A program made the position numbers and the translations under genes. From NCBI RefSeq assembly GCF_902459505.1, contig NC_047094.1:26397241-26461240 (forward strand): a DNA stretch of 64,000 bases, read 5' to 3'. Below, piece after piece: positions 1 to 11,580 of this stretch. The DNA is from Geotrypetes seraphini. Lineage: Eukaryota > Chordata > Amphibia > Gymnophiona > Dermophiidae. The notes beneath the pieces are model-generated. The model searched no databases, had not been told where the DNA came from, and worked only from the letters and a program-made list of their open reading frames with translations. How positions within the stretch are numbered: position 1 is the first letter of the stretch; every line of letters begins with the position of its first letter.

Positions 1-300
1 AGAATATGCAACCTTTTACATCACACACACACACAGGCATCTTGTATGACTTATGGAATTTTATATTTTGATGTATGTGTGGGTTTGGCCAGTTTTGGCC
101 TTAAATGATATGCGACGTGTATGTTATATGTAATTTGATTTGATATGTAAGTATGTAATTTGTTATAGTGTGTCTCTGAAGTGTTTTGTACGATAAATGT
201 AAATCTTTTATTTTGTATGTTAATATGTAACTTGCCCTGGATAAGGGCGGGTGAGAAATAAACAAACATACCCATTTTAGGAGGGCAACTTCTGAAAGTC
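1..300. other. Intronic sequence with a CA microsatellite and a repeat-like tail
   Basis: A short CA dinucleotide run lies at about 26-37. Positions 225-265 read like the 3' end of an interspersed repeat, with a purine-rich stretch ending in an AATAAA-type signal. No exon is visible. By position this is EEF2K intron downstream of the exon at 702-762. Confidence 0.4.
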
Positions 301-471
301 GTTTACCTTCTTTATGAATAAAATGTATGCACTGATGTTTGCCAGGATCTATTGCTTTGCTGACTGCAACATCTCTCTCTCTCTGCCATTCCCAGATGCT
401 GCCACCATTTGCATTCGCCCAGTCTGCATAACAACTAAAGCTGGGCCTGGGTCTCCAAACTGCACTAACCA

Positions 472-632
472 CCCCCCTTTACAAAACCGCAAAAGCAGTT
501 TTTAGCGCAGGTCGGCGCAATGAATGCTCTGCGCTGCTCCCGATGCTCATAGGAACTCTATGAGTGTCAGGACCAGCGCAGCGCATTCAACGCCAAGAAC
601 TGCTTTCACGGTTTTGTAAACAGGGGGGGGGA
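472..632. mobile_element. Short palindromic MITE (CCCTTTTACAAAACCGC family)
   Basis: The ends are imperfect inverted repeats (CCCCTTTACAAAACCGC on the left, complement of GGTTTTGTAAACAGGG on the right), and the interior is also self-complementary around a GCGCTGCTCCCGA motif. Related copies occur at about 7798-7935, 12167-12292, 19976-20103, 32475-32612 and 61487-61655. No coding capacity. The superfamily is not resolved. Confidence 0.7.
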
Positions 633-701
633 GGGTAAGAGTAATACTAGAACTGGAAAAACCAACACCCACCCCAGCGTTAGGCAAGATCCTCTTCTCA
701 C

Positions 702-762
702 CTGTGCAGCCATTTTTATAAGCACTTCATCTTCCACCCACTCCCCAGTAACGGCATTGTAC
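702..762 (-). CDS. EEF2K: EEF2K coding exon 3 (eukaryotic elongation factor 2 kinase)
   Basis: A 61-nt minus-strand exon bounded by a clean acceptor (TTTTGCAG, 763-770) and a donor (GTGAGAAG, ending at 701). After one base that completes an Arg codon split with the upstream exon, it encodes YNAVTGEWVEDEVLIKMAAQ, nearly identical to human eEF2K (YNAVTGEWLDDEVLIKMASQ). This segment leads into the alpha-kinase domain. eEF2K is a calcium/calmodulin-dependent atypical kinase that phosphorylates elongation factor eEF2 (Thr56 in human) and slows translation elongation in the cytosol. The exon ends in phase 0, and the next one (PFGRGAMRECF in human) is not in the window, so the gene continues past the left edge. 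Confidence 0.95.
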
Positions 763-960
763 CTGCAAAATCCAGAAACAAAGCAATTAGTCCAAGCTAC
801 CAGGAATATCTTCAGCGTAAAAGTTCATTAACTTCTAAACCAAATGCCATTCAGTTATATAAAATTAAAGCAGCAGGTAATACAAGGTCATTTCTTCCAC
901 TGAACCAACATTTTGTCACAAACTTTATGCTTTTAAAACGGGATGACTTGTGAGAAAGCT

Positions 961-1152
961 TTTTTTTTTTTTTTTTTAATCTTTATTCGTTTTCATATCT
1001 TACAACAAGTGTATAATATTCAATCAAAAATAAATTTTCCAAATCATTTTACATCCTTACTTATAATCATCAAAGCATAAAAGAATCCCTCCCCACCCAT
1101 CCCACCCATTAGTAATAAACCAGTTAAAACAAATATCATATATTTATTGTGC
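961..1152 (-). mobile_element. 5'-truncated L1-type LINE, 3' end only
   Basis: A poly-T run at 961-978 is followed by a LINE 3' UTR in antisense (the same start, ATTCTTTATTCGTTTTC-like, recurs at about 59160 and 63850). It is flanked by a direct repeat GAAAGCTTTT at about 954 and 1153, read as the TSD. No coding part remains. Confidence 0.7.
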
Positions 1153-1772
1153 GAAAGCTTTTGAAACAAGGCAGAGCGACGTTTTAAATTGATTTCTCCC
1201 CGGAGCCATTGGCAAATTGCCACGTGCAAGCCTGAACAGTGCATGTCGAGGCCAGGTGCGATTTTAACCTTGCTGGTAAGCTCTAGCCCTCCCAGGGAAT
1301 CCTCTCTATATAAAGCACAGCGGTGGTCACACAGGCCGAGCACAAGAGCTGCTGGGAGAAGCTGCCAAGCTAAAGCATAGCTGCAAACCTCTCACATTCC
1401 ACACTGGAAACGTTGGTGCCCAAACCAGGGTGTACAAATCCATCCAAGTCCTAAGCTAAACACAATGCTTTTTCAAGACAGCAGGATGAGCAGGGCAGAG
1501 TGCTACTCCCTTCTAAAAAAATGCCCCATTTCACCATCTTAACTATTAGGAGTGGCTGCTTGTGTCAGATGGTTTGGAATAAAATCTGAACCTCACCTCA
1601 CCAGGGCCGCAGTTCGGTAGATACTTGCAAGCAATGATGACGTAAAAGTTCTCACCTACAGGCTAAAGGGTGGGCATTAACGCAGCTGTGAGGGCCGATT
1701 TCCACTGTATTGGTCGATTATACAACAAACTAATGGGAGTACAGTATTCTGTTGTTTTTTTTAAAATCAGAA
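1153..1772. other. EEF2K intron, no recognised feature
   Basis: No exon, RNA gene or repeat family recognised. The reading frames here are short and lack splice context. Confidence 0.5.
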
Positions 1773-2572
1773 GTTACATAGTAACATAGTAGATGACGAC
1801 AGATAAAGACCCGAATGGTCCATCCAGTCTGCCCAATCTGATTCAATTTCAATTTTTTTTTATTTATTTTTTTAAATTTTTTCTTCTTAGCTATTTCTGG
1901 GCAAGAATCCAAAGCTTTACCCGGTACTGTGCTTGGGTTCCAACTGCCGAAATCTCTGTTAAGACTTACTCCAGCCCATCTACACCCTCCCAGCCATTGA
2001 AGCCCTCCCCTGCCCATCTACCACCAAACGGCCATACACAGACACAGACCGTGCAAGTCTGCCCAGTAACTGGCCTAGTTCAATATTTAATATTATTTTC
2101 TGATTCTAAATCTTCTGTGTTCATCCCACGCTTCTTTGAACTCAGTCACAGTTTTACTCTCCACCACCTCTCTCGGGAGCGCATTCCAGGCATCCACCAC
2201 CCTCTCCGTAAAGTAGAATTTCCTAACATTGCCCCTGAATCTACCACCCCTCAACCTCAAATTATGTCCTCTGGTTTTACCATTTTCCTTTCTCTAGAAA
2301 AGATTTTGTTCTACGTTAATACCCTTCAAGTATTTGAACGTCTGAATCATATCTCCCCTGTCTCTCCTTTCCTCTAGGGTATAAATATTCAGGGCTTCCA
2401 GTCTCTTCTCATACGTCTTCTGGCTCAAGCCTCCTATCATTTTCGTCGCCCTCCTCTGGACCGCCTCAAGTCTTCTTACGTCTTTCGCCAGATACGGTCT
2501 CCAAAACTGAACATAATACTCCAAGTGGGGCCTCACCAATGACCTGTTAGTTGCTAATATTTCATAAAGCAC
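1773..2572 (-). mobile_element. CR1-type LINE fragment (3' part), antisense
   Basis: Minus-strand translation gives RPHLEYYVQFWRPYLAKD, then VQRRATKMIGGL and LEERRDRGDMIQTFKYLKG, the hallmark C-terminal region of CR1 ORF2 downstream of the reverse transcriptase. The 3' end lies near 1773, where the sequence reads (minus) as GGACCATTCGGGTC followed by a TACTATGTTACTATG tail. A close copy of this tail is at 50585-51085. It is 5'-truncated with several frame breaks, and was inserted in an EEF2K intron. Confidence 0.85.
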
Positions 2573-2875
2573 AACAGCAGGCCTTTATTGATGACTTTCC
2601 TGGATCTCTCTCTAGTTTATTGTATATGGTTTCCTCCTCTGTGCTTATAATTCTTTTCTGATTCAGGAAACGGTGTTCAACGGTCACCATCTATATAGTT
2701 TAGTAAGTTACTCAGTTTTAGATTTTGAATAATGTGTACTAAATTTGTTAAAAAAAAAAAACCCCCATCAACAGAAGAATGCTTTTTCTTAAAACTTTTA
2801 TGAGGTAATTCTGATTTCGAAATGTGAGCGTATGTTGCAAGAAATATACATTCATGCACAATTAATTGATTCTGT
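2573..2875. other. Intronic sequence, nothing recognised
   Basis: AT-rich, with an A run at about 2749-2760. No supported feature. Confidence 0.4.
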
Positions 2876-3066
2876 GAGGAGTGGCCTCGTGGTAAAGCTG
2901 CTGCCTCAGCAACCTGAGTTTGTGGGATCAAATCCCAGCACTGCTCCTTGTGACCCTGGGCAAGTCATTTATTCCTCCATTGCCCCAGGTACAAAATAAG
3001 TACCTGTATATAGGTAACGTGCTTTGAATGTATAACAACAAAAGGGTGGTATACAAGTCCCATACC
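2876..3066 (+). mobile_element. tRNA-derived SINE
   Basis: An A-box-like segment (GTGGCCTCGTGGT, 2887 onward) and a B-box-like segment (GGGATCAAATCCC, about 2926) have the spacing of a tRNA-derived pol III promoter. They are followed by the family body (GTGACCCTGGGCAAGTCA). The same family occurs at 19186-19274 plus 22468-22615 (split by an insertion) and, on the minus strand, at 62212-62390. Confidence 0.8.
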
Positions 3067-3660
3067 TCCTCCCTCCCTCCTACAAGTCATAGGAGGGAAC
3101 TTCCCTCTCCCCGATTGTTTCTGCCCAAATCCACCCCTCTCCCATCTCACTTCCACCACCAACCCACCGAGCAGCTGCAGATGAAGCAAGAAAATTCAAA
3201 TTTAGGTGCGCAAGCCCTCATGCCCCCCCTGCTCTACCTCCCCCTCCCCCCCTTCAGCACGGGTGTCCTGTTAACATGGAAATTCACCTGAAGGGCAGGG
3301 CAGCTCAGGCATGTCAGTGCCTCAGGGTGTGGAGACTCCACTCCAAACTGTCCTGCTCCAATGCTGCGGCAGGGCTGGGACTGCGCATAACAGCGGCAAT
3401 CACACCTCAGCAACAATACACAACTCATGCACAAGGCAACTGCCTACATTGCTTGTAGCCAATTCTCACCGCAGCTAAATGGCCCTGCTGGGTTTAATAC
3501 TCTTCTAGTTAGAGCGTAAAATACCAGCTATCAACCAAATCTATCAGAATTATCCCTGTGCCACCTAATTTCTCTCTCACGTATTTCCTGTTATCCCTCC
3601 TTAGCTGAGTAATCAGAAGTCCAGAGGCTGTGCATGCCACGATTTAAATTATGCAAAACA
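3067..3660. other. EEF2K intron, no recognised feature
   Basis: Pyrimidine-rich segment (3060-3260) followed by mixed sequence. No exon or repeat family recognised. Confidence 0.4.
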
Positions 3661-3672
3661 CATAGATATCTA

Positions 3673-4850
3673 ATATAGGTCTTCATCAGGCAGTTTTGGA
3701 CTGGTTCTCTAAATTTCTTCAGTATCGTTCCTACTCAAGTGAATTTTCTTGGTAATACTTCTAATTTTTGGCAGCCCCCTTGGGTTCCTCAGGGTTCCCC
3801 CACTTTCTCCAATCTTATTCAATCTCTATATGACCACCTTGAATATTTTCAAGCTGCCATCTTGGCAAACTCTATTCACTTATGTGGACGATATTTTTAT
3901 TTTGATAGAGATAGATCCGGACATTACTGACCTACCATCTAAAGTAAATCTTTGTATTTCAAAACTTCAAGCCTGGGCTCAGTTCGCCCGGATGAAGCTT
4001 AATACAACTAAAACCAAATTACTATGGTTAGGCCCAAAACTGGACTGTCTTCCTCTTTCTGTAGTTTTAGTTTCTGGATTCTCCCTTCAGAATGAGTTCT
4101 CTGCCAAGGTATTGGGAGTTTTTCTTGACTCCTCTCTCTCTTTTAAAGATCAAATTAACTCTGTGGTCAAGAAATGTTTTTTTAATCTACGTATGCTGAG
4201 GAAGGTTAGACATCTCTTTCATCACCGTCACTTTTCCACTTTAGTTCAGTCAATTATATTATCTCGTCTTGACTATTGCAACTTTATTTAACTCGGTGTT
4301 ACAAAAACTTGCCTCTACAGATTGCGATTAATTCAAAACACTGCTGCGAAATTGATTTTTGGGAAACGTAAATTTGATCACGTGACGCCGTTGCTTCAGA
4401 GTCTTCATTGGCTCCCAGTTTGTTTTAGAGTTCAATTTAAGTGTGCCTGTGTTGTTTTTAAAATTTTACCTGGCATTTTTACTCCTCTCCTTCCTCTATC
4501 CTGGAATGTTTATAGATTTTCTTTTGCAAGAGATGATTAACAATTCAAATTATCTCTTCCTTCCAAAAAAGGGATTAAGGGAGTTAAGTTTTTCAGTCAA
4601 TCTTTGATTTTTAAGCTAGCTCAACTGGGGAATGACCTTCCACTTCTTTTAAGGAGTTCCGGCTCACTTCAATCTTTTCGCAAATCCTTAAAAACTACTT
4701 TATTTACTAAACACTTTGAAAATTAACTTCATCAAACTTAGTCTTATTCTTTCATGGTTCTCTGTTCGATAACTTAACTATTGTAAACCGAGTCGAGCTT
4801 TCCTTGAATGATGATTCGGTATATAAAGTCAAGCATTAGATTAGATTAGA
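3673..4850 (+). mobile_element. L2/CR1-group LINE fragment (reverse transcriptase C-terminal half)
   Basis: Plus-strand translation in more than one frame gives PLSPILFNLYM, the catalytic-box-like YVDDIFIL, GVFLDSSLSFKDQI, LSRLDYCNF and LHWLPVCFRVQFK. These are motifs in order from a non-LTR reverse transcriptase and its C-terminal region. The 3' end near 4850 has a TTGTAAACCGAG...GGTATATAAAG tail and a short ATTAG tandem tail. It is frame-broken and 5'-truncated: an old, dead copy. Similar LINE C-termini are at 47590-48195 (+) and 33480-34150 (-). Confidence 0.85.
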
Positions 4851-5002
4851 AAACTAAATAAACCTGAAATATGGTCAGACATGCCCAAGGCCGCAAGGTG
4901 TGGAAACAAGTTACATGAAAGCTTCAGCATAGATGCAGCACCTGTACAAATACCCCTAGCACACACTCACTGTCATGAGAAGCACGGGCGATTGCTACAG
5001 AC

Positions 5003-5103
5003 CTGTGACGCGTCGCATGCTCTGTGGCAATGTCTTCCAGGTGGAATTCTGCCCAGGGGTCAGGCATCTGTTTGGCTTTCTGAATGGCATGTTTCCAGGC
5101 CTC
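5003..5103 (-). CDS. EEF2K: EEF2K coding exon 2
   Basis: A 101-nt minus-strand exon with acceptor CTATAG (5104-5109) and donor GTCTGT (GT at 5001-5002). It encodes EAWKHAIQKAKQMPDPWAEF then HLEDIATEHATRH plus two bases of a split Arg codon. Human eEF2K has EAWKHAIQKAKHMPDPWAEF then HLEDIATERATRHR at this place. This is the region known in the human protein as the calmodulin-binding segment just N-terminal of the alpha-kinase domain. The aromatic and hydrophobic residues (Trp-Ile-Ala-Met-Trp) are conserved. Phase joins perfectly with the exons at 9681-10010 and 702-762. Confidence 0.97.
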
Positions 5104-5240
5104 CTATAGAAACGACACAGGACTTTGTCACAGGCGTACCAACATAATAAAAACTTGATATACTGCCTTTCAACAGAGTAATCAAAGCAGTTTCAAAATT
5201 AAAAACACTACAAAATTTTTTTAAATTGCCATATGCTTAA

Positions 5241-5582
5241 CCCTTTCAGGACCAAGGGACATATTTGTCCCATAACTTTAAAATCCTATACATTTTGATT
5301 GGGATAGTCTACAGTTCTAAATTTGATATGTACGGATTCCATAGGATACTGCCTTTATGTAAACAAACTGGTTCCGACATTCATTCATTAGCGTCGTTGC
5401 CAGATTGACGAGAAGATTCACTTGCCACACTGTCCATAAGCCAGAAGTGTGATTTTTTTAAAATAAAAATAATGATATTTCACAAAAAAAATCAATTTTT
5501 TGGCATCTGCAAGCCCTTTTTACCATAAAAATGTCGTCAAAACCACAAAAATTGGCCTACGATCCTTATGGTCCTGAAAGGG
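5241..5582. mobile_element. piggyBac-like MITE flanked by TTAA
   Basis: TTAA at 5237-5240 and 5583-5586 flanks terminal inverted repeats CCCTTTCAGGACCAAGGGAC (left) and the complement of GGTCCTGAAAGGG (right). A TTAA target and CCCTTT ends are typical of piggyBac elements. The 342-bp interior is AT-rich with no transposase reading frame, so it is non-autonomous. Confidence 0.8.
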
Positions 5583-5808
5583 TTAAAAGTTAAATAGTCA
5601 AAGAATGGGGTAACATGGTTTTTGCTTGTTTGGTTTTGCCAATCTCATTCGTGTGCGTTTAAAATGACACATGCAGGGTTACTGGCACGCTTGAGTATTC
5701 TCTGGTTAGTAAACAGACAAGACAGAAATCACAGGGAAAACGTTGGTACAGATTTTGCTACTACCTGCACACAAACACAACATGCGGTAGCAGAGCAATT
5801 ATGCAGGG

Positions 5809-6750
5809 GTCCTTTCACAAAGCTGCGGTAAGCAATTCTTGCATGGCAAATGCAACAAAGCTCATTCAATTTCTACGGCAGTCTCTCTCAAACCTTTTTA
5901 GCTCTGGCACACTAAACGGAGCAAATGTTTTTCACGGCACATTATAACTGAAATTATAAAATTGCAAAACCAACAAAAAAATTAAATCTGAGAGTTATTT
6001 AAAGTTCTTTAAGCTATGTACGAGTAATTGCAACAATGGTGAAACTAAAGTAGATAGAATAGAATTGTTAATCAATGCGATGGATGTGCTTGTTTTTGAG
6101 AGCAAATTAACTCAAAACACGGCTCGATAGTCGACAAGAAAACACGCATTTCATTATCCACCATCTGCAGTCGTTCTCTTTTTTTAAAATTTAATTTCTG
6201 TCAATGCTGAAAATCCAAGTTCATAAAGATGACGATCCAAACAGTATCAAAGCCTTGATTGCTTTGTTGCATAAAAAACAAAAGTAAAATTACTTGCCGT
6301 TAGTTTTCAAGGACCAATCACGTCAAAGAATGATGCTTGTCTGGGTGGTTACATCCTTACGCACACAGGCGTTCATAACATTGACAGACTCTTGCGTATG
6401 CGACTCGCATGTCATCTATTCTAGTGTATATTTATAAAAGGAATTTTTTAAAAAATAAAGTTAAATTCTGGAATCTCTTTGGGCACACCACTGCGCTTGT
6501 ACTTTTGTTGCCTTTAAGACTGTACCATTTTGCCTACTTTGGATTTGACCTGGTAGTTGCCCAGATTACTGTGAGGTTGCCCACACAATTTTAATCTATT
6601 TTTATTAAACTGTTCCTGGTTCACCCAGGAACAACAGTTCCAACATTAGCGTGCTGAAAATAGAAAACTGGCCGTTTTCTGGTCACAATAAAGGGCTGCA
6701 GAAAGGTGTAAAAAGGCCACTTTTTGCCGCAGCCTTGTAAAAGGGTCCCA
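5809..6750. mobile_element. Palindrome-ended MITE with an internal repeat insertion
   Basis: Left end GGTCCTTTCACAAAGCTGCGG and right end GCCGCAGCCTTGTAAAAGGG are inverted copies. Between them, from about 5880, the sequence resembles the end of a hAT-type repeat (TCTCTCAAACC...GGCACACTAAA). The boundaries of the inner element are uncertain. No coding frame. Confidence 0.5.
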
Positions 6751-6782
6751 TAATTTGTTACCTGATTGGTAAATTCCAAATA

Positions 6783-6947
6783 GCTATTTAAGGGTTCCTT
6801 TCACTAAGGCACACTAACCGATTTAGCGCGTGCTAAATGCTAAGGCACCAATTCTATTCTATGGGCGCCTTAGAATTTAGCGCACGCTACCTCGATTAGC
6901 GTGTGTTAAATCGATTAGCACGCCTTAGTAAAAGGACCCCTAAATCT
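6783..6947. mobile_element. Palindromic MITE (TTTACTAAGGCACACTAA family)
   Basis: Near-complete self-complementarity between the left half (CCTTTCACTAAGGCACACTA) and the right half (ending CGCCTTAGTAAAAGGACCCC). Related copies are at 45912-46087 and 18806-18839 plus 19021-19113 (interrupted). Non-coding. Confidence 0.7.
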
Positions 6948-7797
6948 CAATGAAGACACACGAGAATCACTGAAATTTGATGATCCGAGGGGGCATTAAA
7001 TGCATTTCAAGTGGTGTAGTAGAGACTTTCCTGACACAAACCCTCTCCTAGGATGCTTTATTTGTACATTCTGCGACAGAACCTGAAAACTGCTAGATTT
7101 TCTTTGCAATTTTAGCAACGAGCAAATTAAATCAAGAGTAAAATGCTAGCATTCAAACATGAACTCCAAATTCTGCTCTTTTATCGACATCCCAAAGCAG
7201 ATTTATCCACTCTGAAATATTTTGCATCAAGGAACAGTCCTTGGACAGTTTGCCAAAGTCCGATTGTAAAAACGCCAACTAGGAGGTGGATGCTGGTATG
7301 AGGACACTGTGAAATGGCGTACGTGTTCCACTTCACGCAGAAATGTGAAGACAGGGAAAAAATATTAAAGAACGCAAAGATGCAGCCTACTTGGTCACAC
7401 TATTAGTGAGAGAATTAGAAGAATGGGTTATGAAAAGTGACGATTCAGTTGCATGTGACATACCCGACCTCGTTCAACCAAAGAATCCAGCTTAGGCACC
7501 TCTGAGTCAGTCTGGAGAGCACATGAGAAACATTAAAAGGAAGCAAATTCACGTGAAAAATGTAAGTTATAAATAAGCTCATATTTCCCTCTATTTGTTG
7601 TACAACTGGGCTGGCATTCAGTAGTTCATCAAGCCTAAAATCAAAGTACAATTACTGTAAAAAATAAATAAATAAAAGAAAGCATACATCCCTGAAGACA
7701 TTATAGAGATGAGAGCATGTCTATGAACTTCATGCTATCTTCCTAAAACAAAAAAACAAAAAAAAAAAAAACAACAACTTTGCTTCAACCAGTAATA
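6948..7797. other. EEF2K intron, no recognised feature
   Basis: AT-rich sequence with A runs at 7747-7770. No exon with splice signals was found on either strand. Confidence 0.4.
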
Positions 7798-7935
7798 TTA
7801 ACCCTCCTCTTCTATGAAACTGCGCTCCCGACGCGCATAGGAACTCTATGAGCGTCGGGAGCAGCGCAGGTCATTCAGCGCGGCTCTCTGCACTACAAAC
7901 TGATAGCGCAGTTTCGTAGAAGAAGGGGTAAGTTA
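7798..7935. mobile_element. Short palindromic MITE (CCCTTTTACTAAACCGC family, diverged)
   Basis: Left CTTCTATGAAACTGCGCTCC and right GCGCAGTTTCGTAGAAG are inverted repeats around a self-complementary core. Same family as 472-632. Confidence 0.65.
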
Positions 7936-8109
7936 AAATGATTTCCTGCACTTCACTTCCCTAGCTGCAGAGGGGGTTGTTTTCCTACCCAGGCATTTGG
8001 CTTTTATTAAGTACTCTTGATTTCTGAGATCTCTAACCTACCTGCTAACCTATTTATTTGCAAATTATTAAGAATTCTATTGAGCGTCAGAGCAGCGTTG
8101 GAACATTTA

Positions 8110-9205
8110 GAGGGGCATAATCGAAAGGGACGTGTAAGTCCATTTACGTCCATCTAGCAAGTCATCCAAAGTAAAAAAAACAGCTTAAGACACATTTTTG
8201 AAAAATACGTCCAACTTTTTTTTCGTTTCGAAAATCGTCTAATTATATGTCCTGCTGATCTGATCGTTCAAGCCGCTAAATCGTCCATCTTTATACCACA
8301 TTTCCGTCCAACTTTCCGTCCAAGTCCAAAACGCCTAGAACAAACCCTGTTGGACATGGGAGGGGTCTGCAAAGTGATGGATTGAACACCCAGACATGCC
8401 ACCTTACAGGGCACTGCTATGAATGTCACAAAAAGGGTGCCATGTCTTCTCCTCCCTACAGCTCCCTTATAGGTTACAGTGAGCCCCCCAAACCACCTCC
8501 AGAATCCCCTAGACCCACTATCTACCACCCCAATAGCCCTTATGGCTGCAGGAGCCACTTATATGCCAGTAGAAAAGGGTTTTGAGGGTGTATAGAGCAG
8601 TGCACATGTTTAAGTATCAATGCAGTGATTACAGGGGCTTATGGGCATGGGTCCTCCTCTCTATGGGTCCTTAACCCACCCCCAAGATGACTTAAGCCAC
8701 CTCTGTGCTGGACGACTATGCTTTCCTATGCCAGATGGCCAGGTGATGATGGTCTGGAGGCTGAATTTTAAAAGTGTGATTAATATTTTTATGGGGGTGG
8801 GTCGGTGATCACTGGGATAGTATGTGTGGGGGGGTCTGTTTTATGTGTTTGCAGTACTTATCTGGTGAGTTTAGATGGGTTTTTGTGACTTAAGACGATG
8901 TTTTACATGGTCTAAGTCACAACGTCCAAGTTCCGTCGATCGCTGGGTGTATAATTTTCGGTTATACATGCTGTACGATTAAGTCTAAACTGGCCCACGT
9001 CCCGCCCAACTCCCGCCCTCAACACTCCTCCCGAAATGCCCCGTTTAGCTTTGGTCGTTCAGCGGCACTATGAAGGCCTAGGTCGTTCAGAAATATGTCC
9101 AAAACCCGTTTTTAGTATCGGCACTTGGACGTATTTGAGAAATGTTCGTTCAAGTGCCAACTTAGGACGGTTTTTGGATGTATTTCTCTTTCGATTATGA
9201 GCCCC
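8110..9205. mobile_element. PIF/Harbinger-like non-autonomous element
   Basis: The 3-bp repeat TTA (8107-8109 and 9206-9208) flanks inverted ends: GAGGGGCATAATCGAAAG on the left, complement of GGGGCTCATAATCGAAAG on the right. Subterminal ACGTCCA-type motifs recur in both orientations. A TTA target and GGGGC-like ends suit Harbinger elements. The interior (1.1 kb) holds no transposase, only short frames. Confidence 0.65.
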
Positions 9206-9680
9206 TTAGCATTCCGAGCTGTGGTAGAAACCTCTACCACAGCTTAATAAAAGGGGGAGTAAATTAATTCCTGGTAATATCGTTCAAATGAAAGCAGCTA
9301 TAACCTCTACACTCTAAGTGCTATTTTAATGACATATTTTAAGTCTGGATTCTTCTTTGTAGGGCTCTGGAGTGGAGGTTAGTAAAAATGTCCCCACTCT
9401 GACTCCAGCTTTGAGAGACACTGATCTAGGCACAGTCTTTCTCCATATTGATCTTTAATTCTACCTCATGATACATAAAAAGGGCAGGGAGAACAAATTT
9501 AAAGAAATACACCTGATAAAGCCCTGGTATTAGAGAACCAAATTAACTGCAAGTTTGGAAAAGCACATGCAGCAATACATGCAGCCTGTTAGTAGGACAA
9601 ATAATACAAGGAGTAAGAAAGTTTTACATGAATGCGTGGCAGAGGTTTGGTTTTTTTTTTAATTTTTATGAAGAGCTTAC
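9206..9680. other. EEF2K intron 3' of the start-codon exon
   Basis: No repeat or RNA gene recognised. It includes a T run at about 9650-9661 just beyond the splice donor of the adjacent exon. Confidence 0.4.
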
Positions 9681-10010
9681 CCTAAACTGAAAAGAATTCC
9701 TGGGAGAAGAGCTGCTTCCATAGTCCTCGTTTCTCACCAAGTTGTTGTAATAGTTGGAGTTTCTGCCATCAGACGCTTTGTTGGTTGCTGGGTCATCTGT
9801 TATGGGACAGATGTAGTAACCATCCTCCTCTTCCTCGCTATCGGAATGGCTGTAATCTGCAGAGCCTCCTCTGGTTGGTTGGGCGTTCTCGATGCCCTCC
9901 ATGCCAAAAATAAGCTCTTCTTCGGCCATGGTTATAGTAGAGGCGTTGTATTCGCTTACTGCTGGAAGCCGCCAGAATTACGGTACGCTATGCAAAAGGG
10001 TGAAGGAAGC
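9681..10010 (-). CDS. EEF2K: EEF2K exon with the start codon
   Basis: Minus-strand exon with acceptor CTTCTTTTGGCAG (10011 upward) and donor GTAAGC (9675-9680). The ATG at 9927-9929 sits in a good Kozak context (ACCATGG), leaving 81 nt of 5' UTR in the exon. The 83 coded residues begin MAEEELIFGMEG and include the acidic run DSEEEEDGYYICPITDDP, matching human eEF2K MADEDLIFRLEG ... DSDDEEGYFICPITDDPSS. They end in SSSPRNSFQFR (human SGSPANSFHFK). The N-terminal segment precedes the calmodulin-binding region. The exon ends in phase 0. The upstream acceptor shows that a non-coding 5' exon exists further right, probably in the CpG island at 37 kb. Confidence 0.97.
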
Positions 10011-10485
10011 CTGCCAAAAGAAGAACACCGAGGTCACAAGCAAGCCAGCATAAAAAAACTCTCAAAAGAGCCCCCCTGTCACAAGAATAACATGCAGCAT
10101 ATGTATTTAAATTTATAGATCACTTTCTATCTCTTTAATAGTTTTTTAATTTGCAATTTTTGATTTATGCTATTGTACTAAAGTTTTGTGAACTGCTTTG
10201 ATGTACAGTATGAAGAGAAACTAATCAAGTTCAACTCAAAGCAGTTCACAGAAAAAAAAAAGTACAATATATTAGACAAGATGCATAATGCAATACAAAC
10301 AAAAAAAAGCAAAAATGAAAAACATAAATTGATAATCATCAGATGACCCATTTGAGTCTAGGGATGTGTAGGCCAAAAATGTTGGATTTTATTTAGTTTC
10401 CTCCATCATTTATAGCATTTTTCATTTCATCTGGGGTTTTTAAAGATTTTCTTGCGTTTCAGGGGCATAGTTGTCAATAGTTTGT
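10011..10485. other. First part of EEF2K intron 1
   Basis: Positions 10130-10250 look like the 3' end of an old LINE (GTGAACTGCTTTGATGTAC) followed by its inverted partner (AAAGCAGTTCACAG), giving a short hairpin. Otherwise nothing recognised. Confidence 0.4.
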
Positions 10486-11580
10486 CTTATTCCTCAGCAG
10501 AATATCTATTTGTAAACAGGTCGCAAAGAGGAACAGTGCTGTCCTTTCCACAATTCGTATCGATTCACTGATTCAGTTTGGCTGAATCGAGTCAAATCGA
10601 TTTGTTTTGAAAAATAAAAATTGAACTAGCTGATTCAGGCTTTCCCTCTGCCAGAGTCCTTTCTTTTCATGTAACTTCCTGTTTCGTCAAACAGGAAGTT
10701 ACATCAGAAGGAAGAACTCTGGCAGAGGGAAAGCCCAAGAACAGGTCTGTACAGATTGGCGGTGAGGACTGAGAACCTCTGATACTGTATGTGCTGCTTT
10801 GGCCATCGGATCCACACTGCTTTGAGTCCCACACAGAGGGGGAGGCACTGCCACTGCCAGACTCGGACCCACACAGGAAGGGGGTGTTGCTACCGCTGAT
10901 GGATCTGGGGGGAGCTGGAAGCTGGAAGGAAGGCCCAGAAGGGAGAGAGAATGCCGGATTTGTGTGTGTGTGGGGGGGGGGTGCGTATTTGATCAGCTGA
11001 GGCTGGAGCTGGTAGAAAGAGGAAAGACAGAGAGGGTGCTGGCCACATGGGGTGGAGGGGCTGGAAGGAAAGGGAGAGAAATGATTCTGGTACCTCACAA
11101 ACTGCCAGAGGTAGCTGGGGGCAGAGAAGGACATAAGAGGGGACAGGCACAAATTTTTCCTTAACACTGGACCCTTGGAGGGGGGGTGCTAGACCTGCAG
11201 GGAGGAGAAGAGAGAAGGGAAGGGAAGACACAGAGATGGACGGGAAGCACAGAGAAAATGTGAAATGGGTAGGAGACCCTGGCAAGCAACATAACAGAAG
11301 ACAAACAGAAACCAGAGGCTGGGGCCAACATGATTTGAATAATAAAATCGCCAAACAACAAAAGATAGACAAAAATAATTTTATTTTCTATTTTGCGATT
11401 ACAATAGGTCAGATTTTAAATGTGTATCCTGCCAGAGTTGATGTTAGACAGCGAGTGTGAACCAGGACCTAACAGTGTTTGTTTTATTTATATTTGACAG
11501 AGCCGGCATGGGGTTGGAGAGGGCAAAGGGGGGTGAATTGGCAAAATCAAATCGATCATTTTATTCCTGAATCAGACAGT
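10486..11580. mobile_element. Purine-rich repeat element with the shared 3' module
   Basis: A hairpin at 10635-10735 (CTCTGCCAGAG arms around AACTTCCTGTTTCGTCAAAC) is followed by a strongly purine-biased stretch (10790-11300). From about 11305 comes a segment AACCAGAGGC...ATAATTTTATTTTCTATTTTG that recurs in the hAT-like elements at 19855 and 32365, inverted at 39270, and at 52760. Its ends were not resolved, and the reading frames in the purine-rich part are compositional artefacts. Confidence 0.45.

Noticed and set aside
2876-3066. Possible tRNA gene from the A and B boxes
   Set aside because: No complete cloverleaf. The sequence continues into a shared SINE body, and the same structure recurs at 19186 and 62212.
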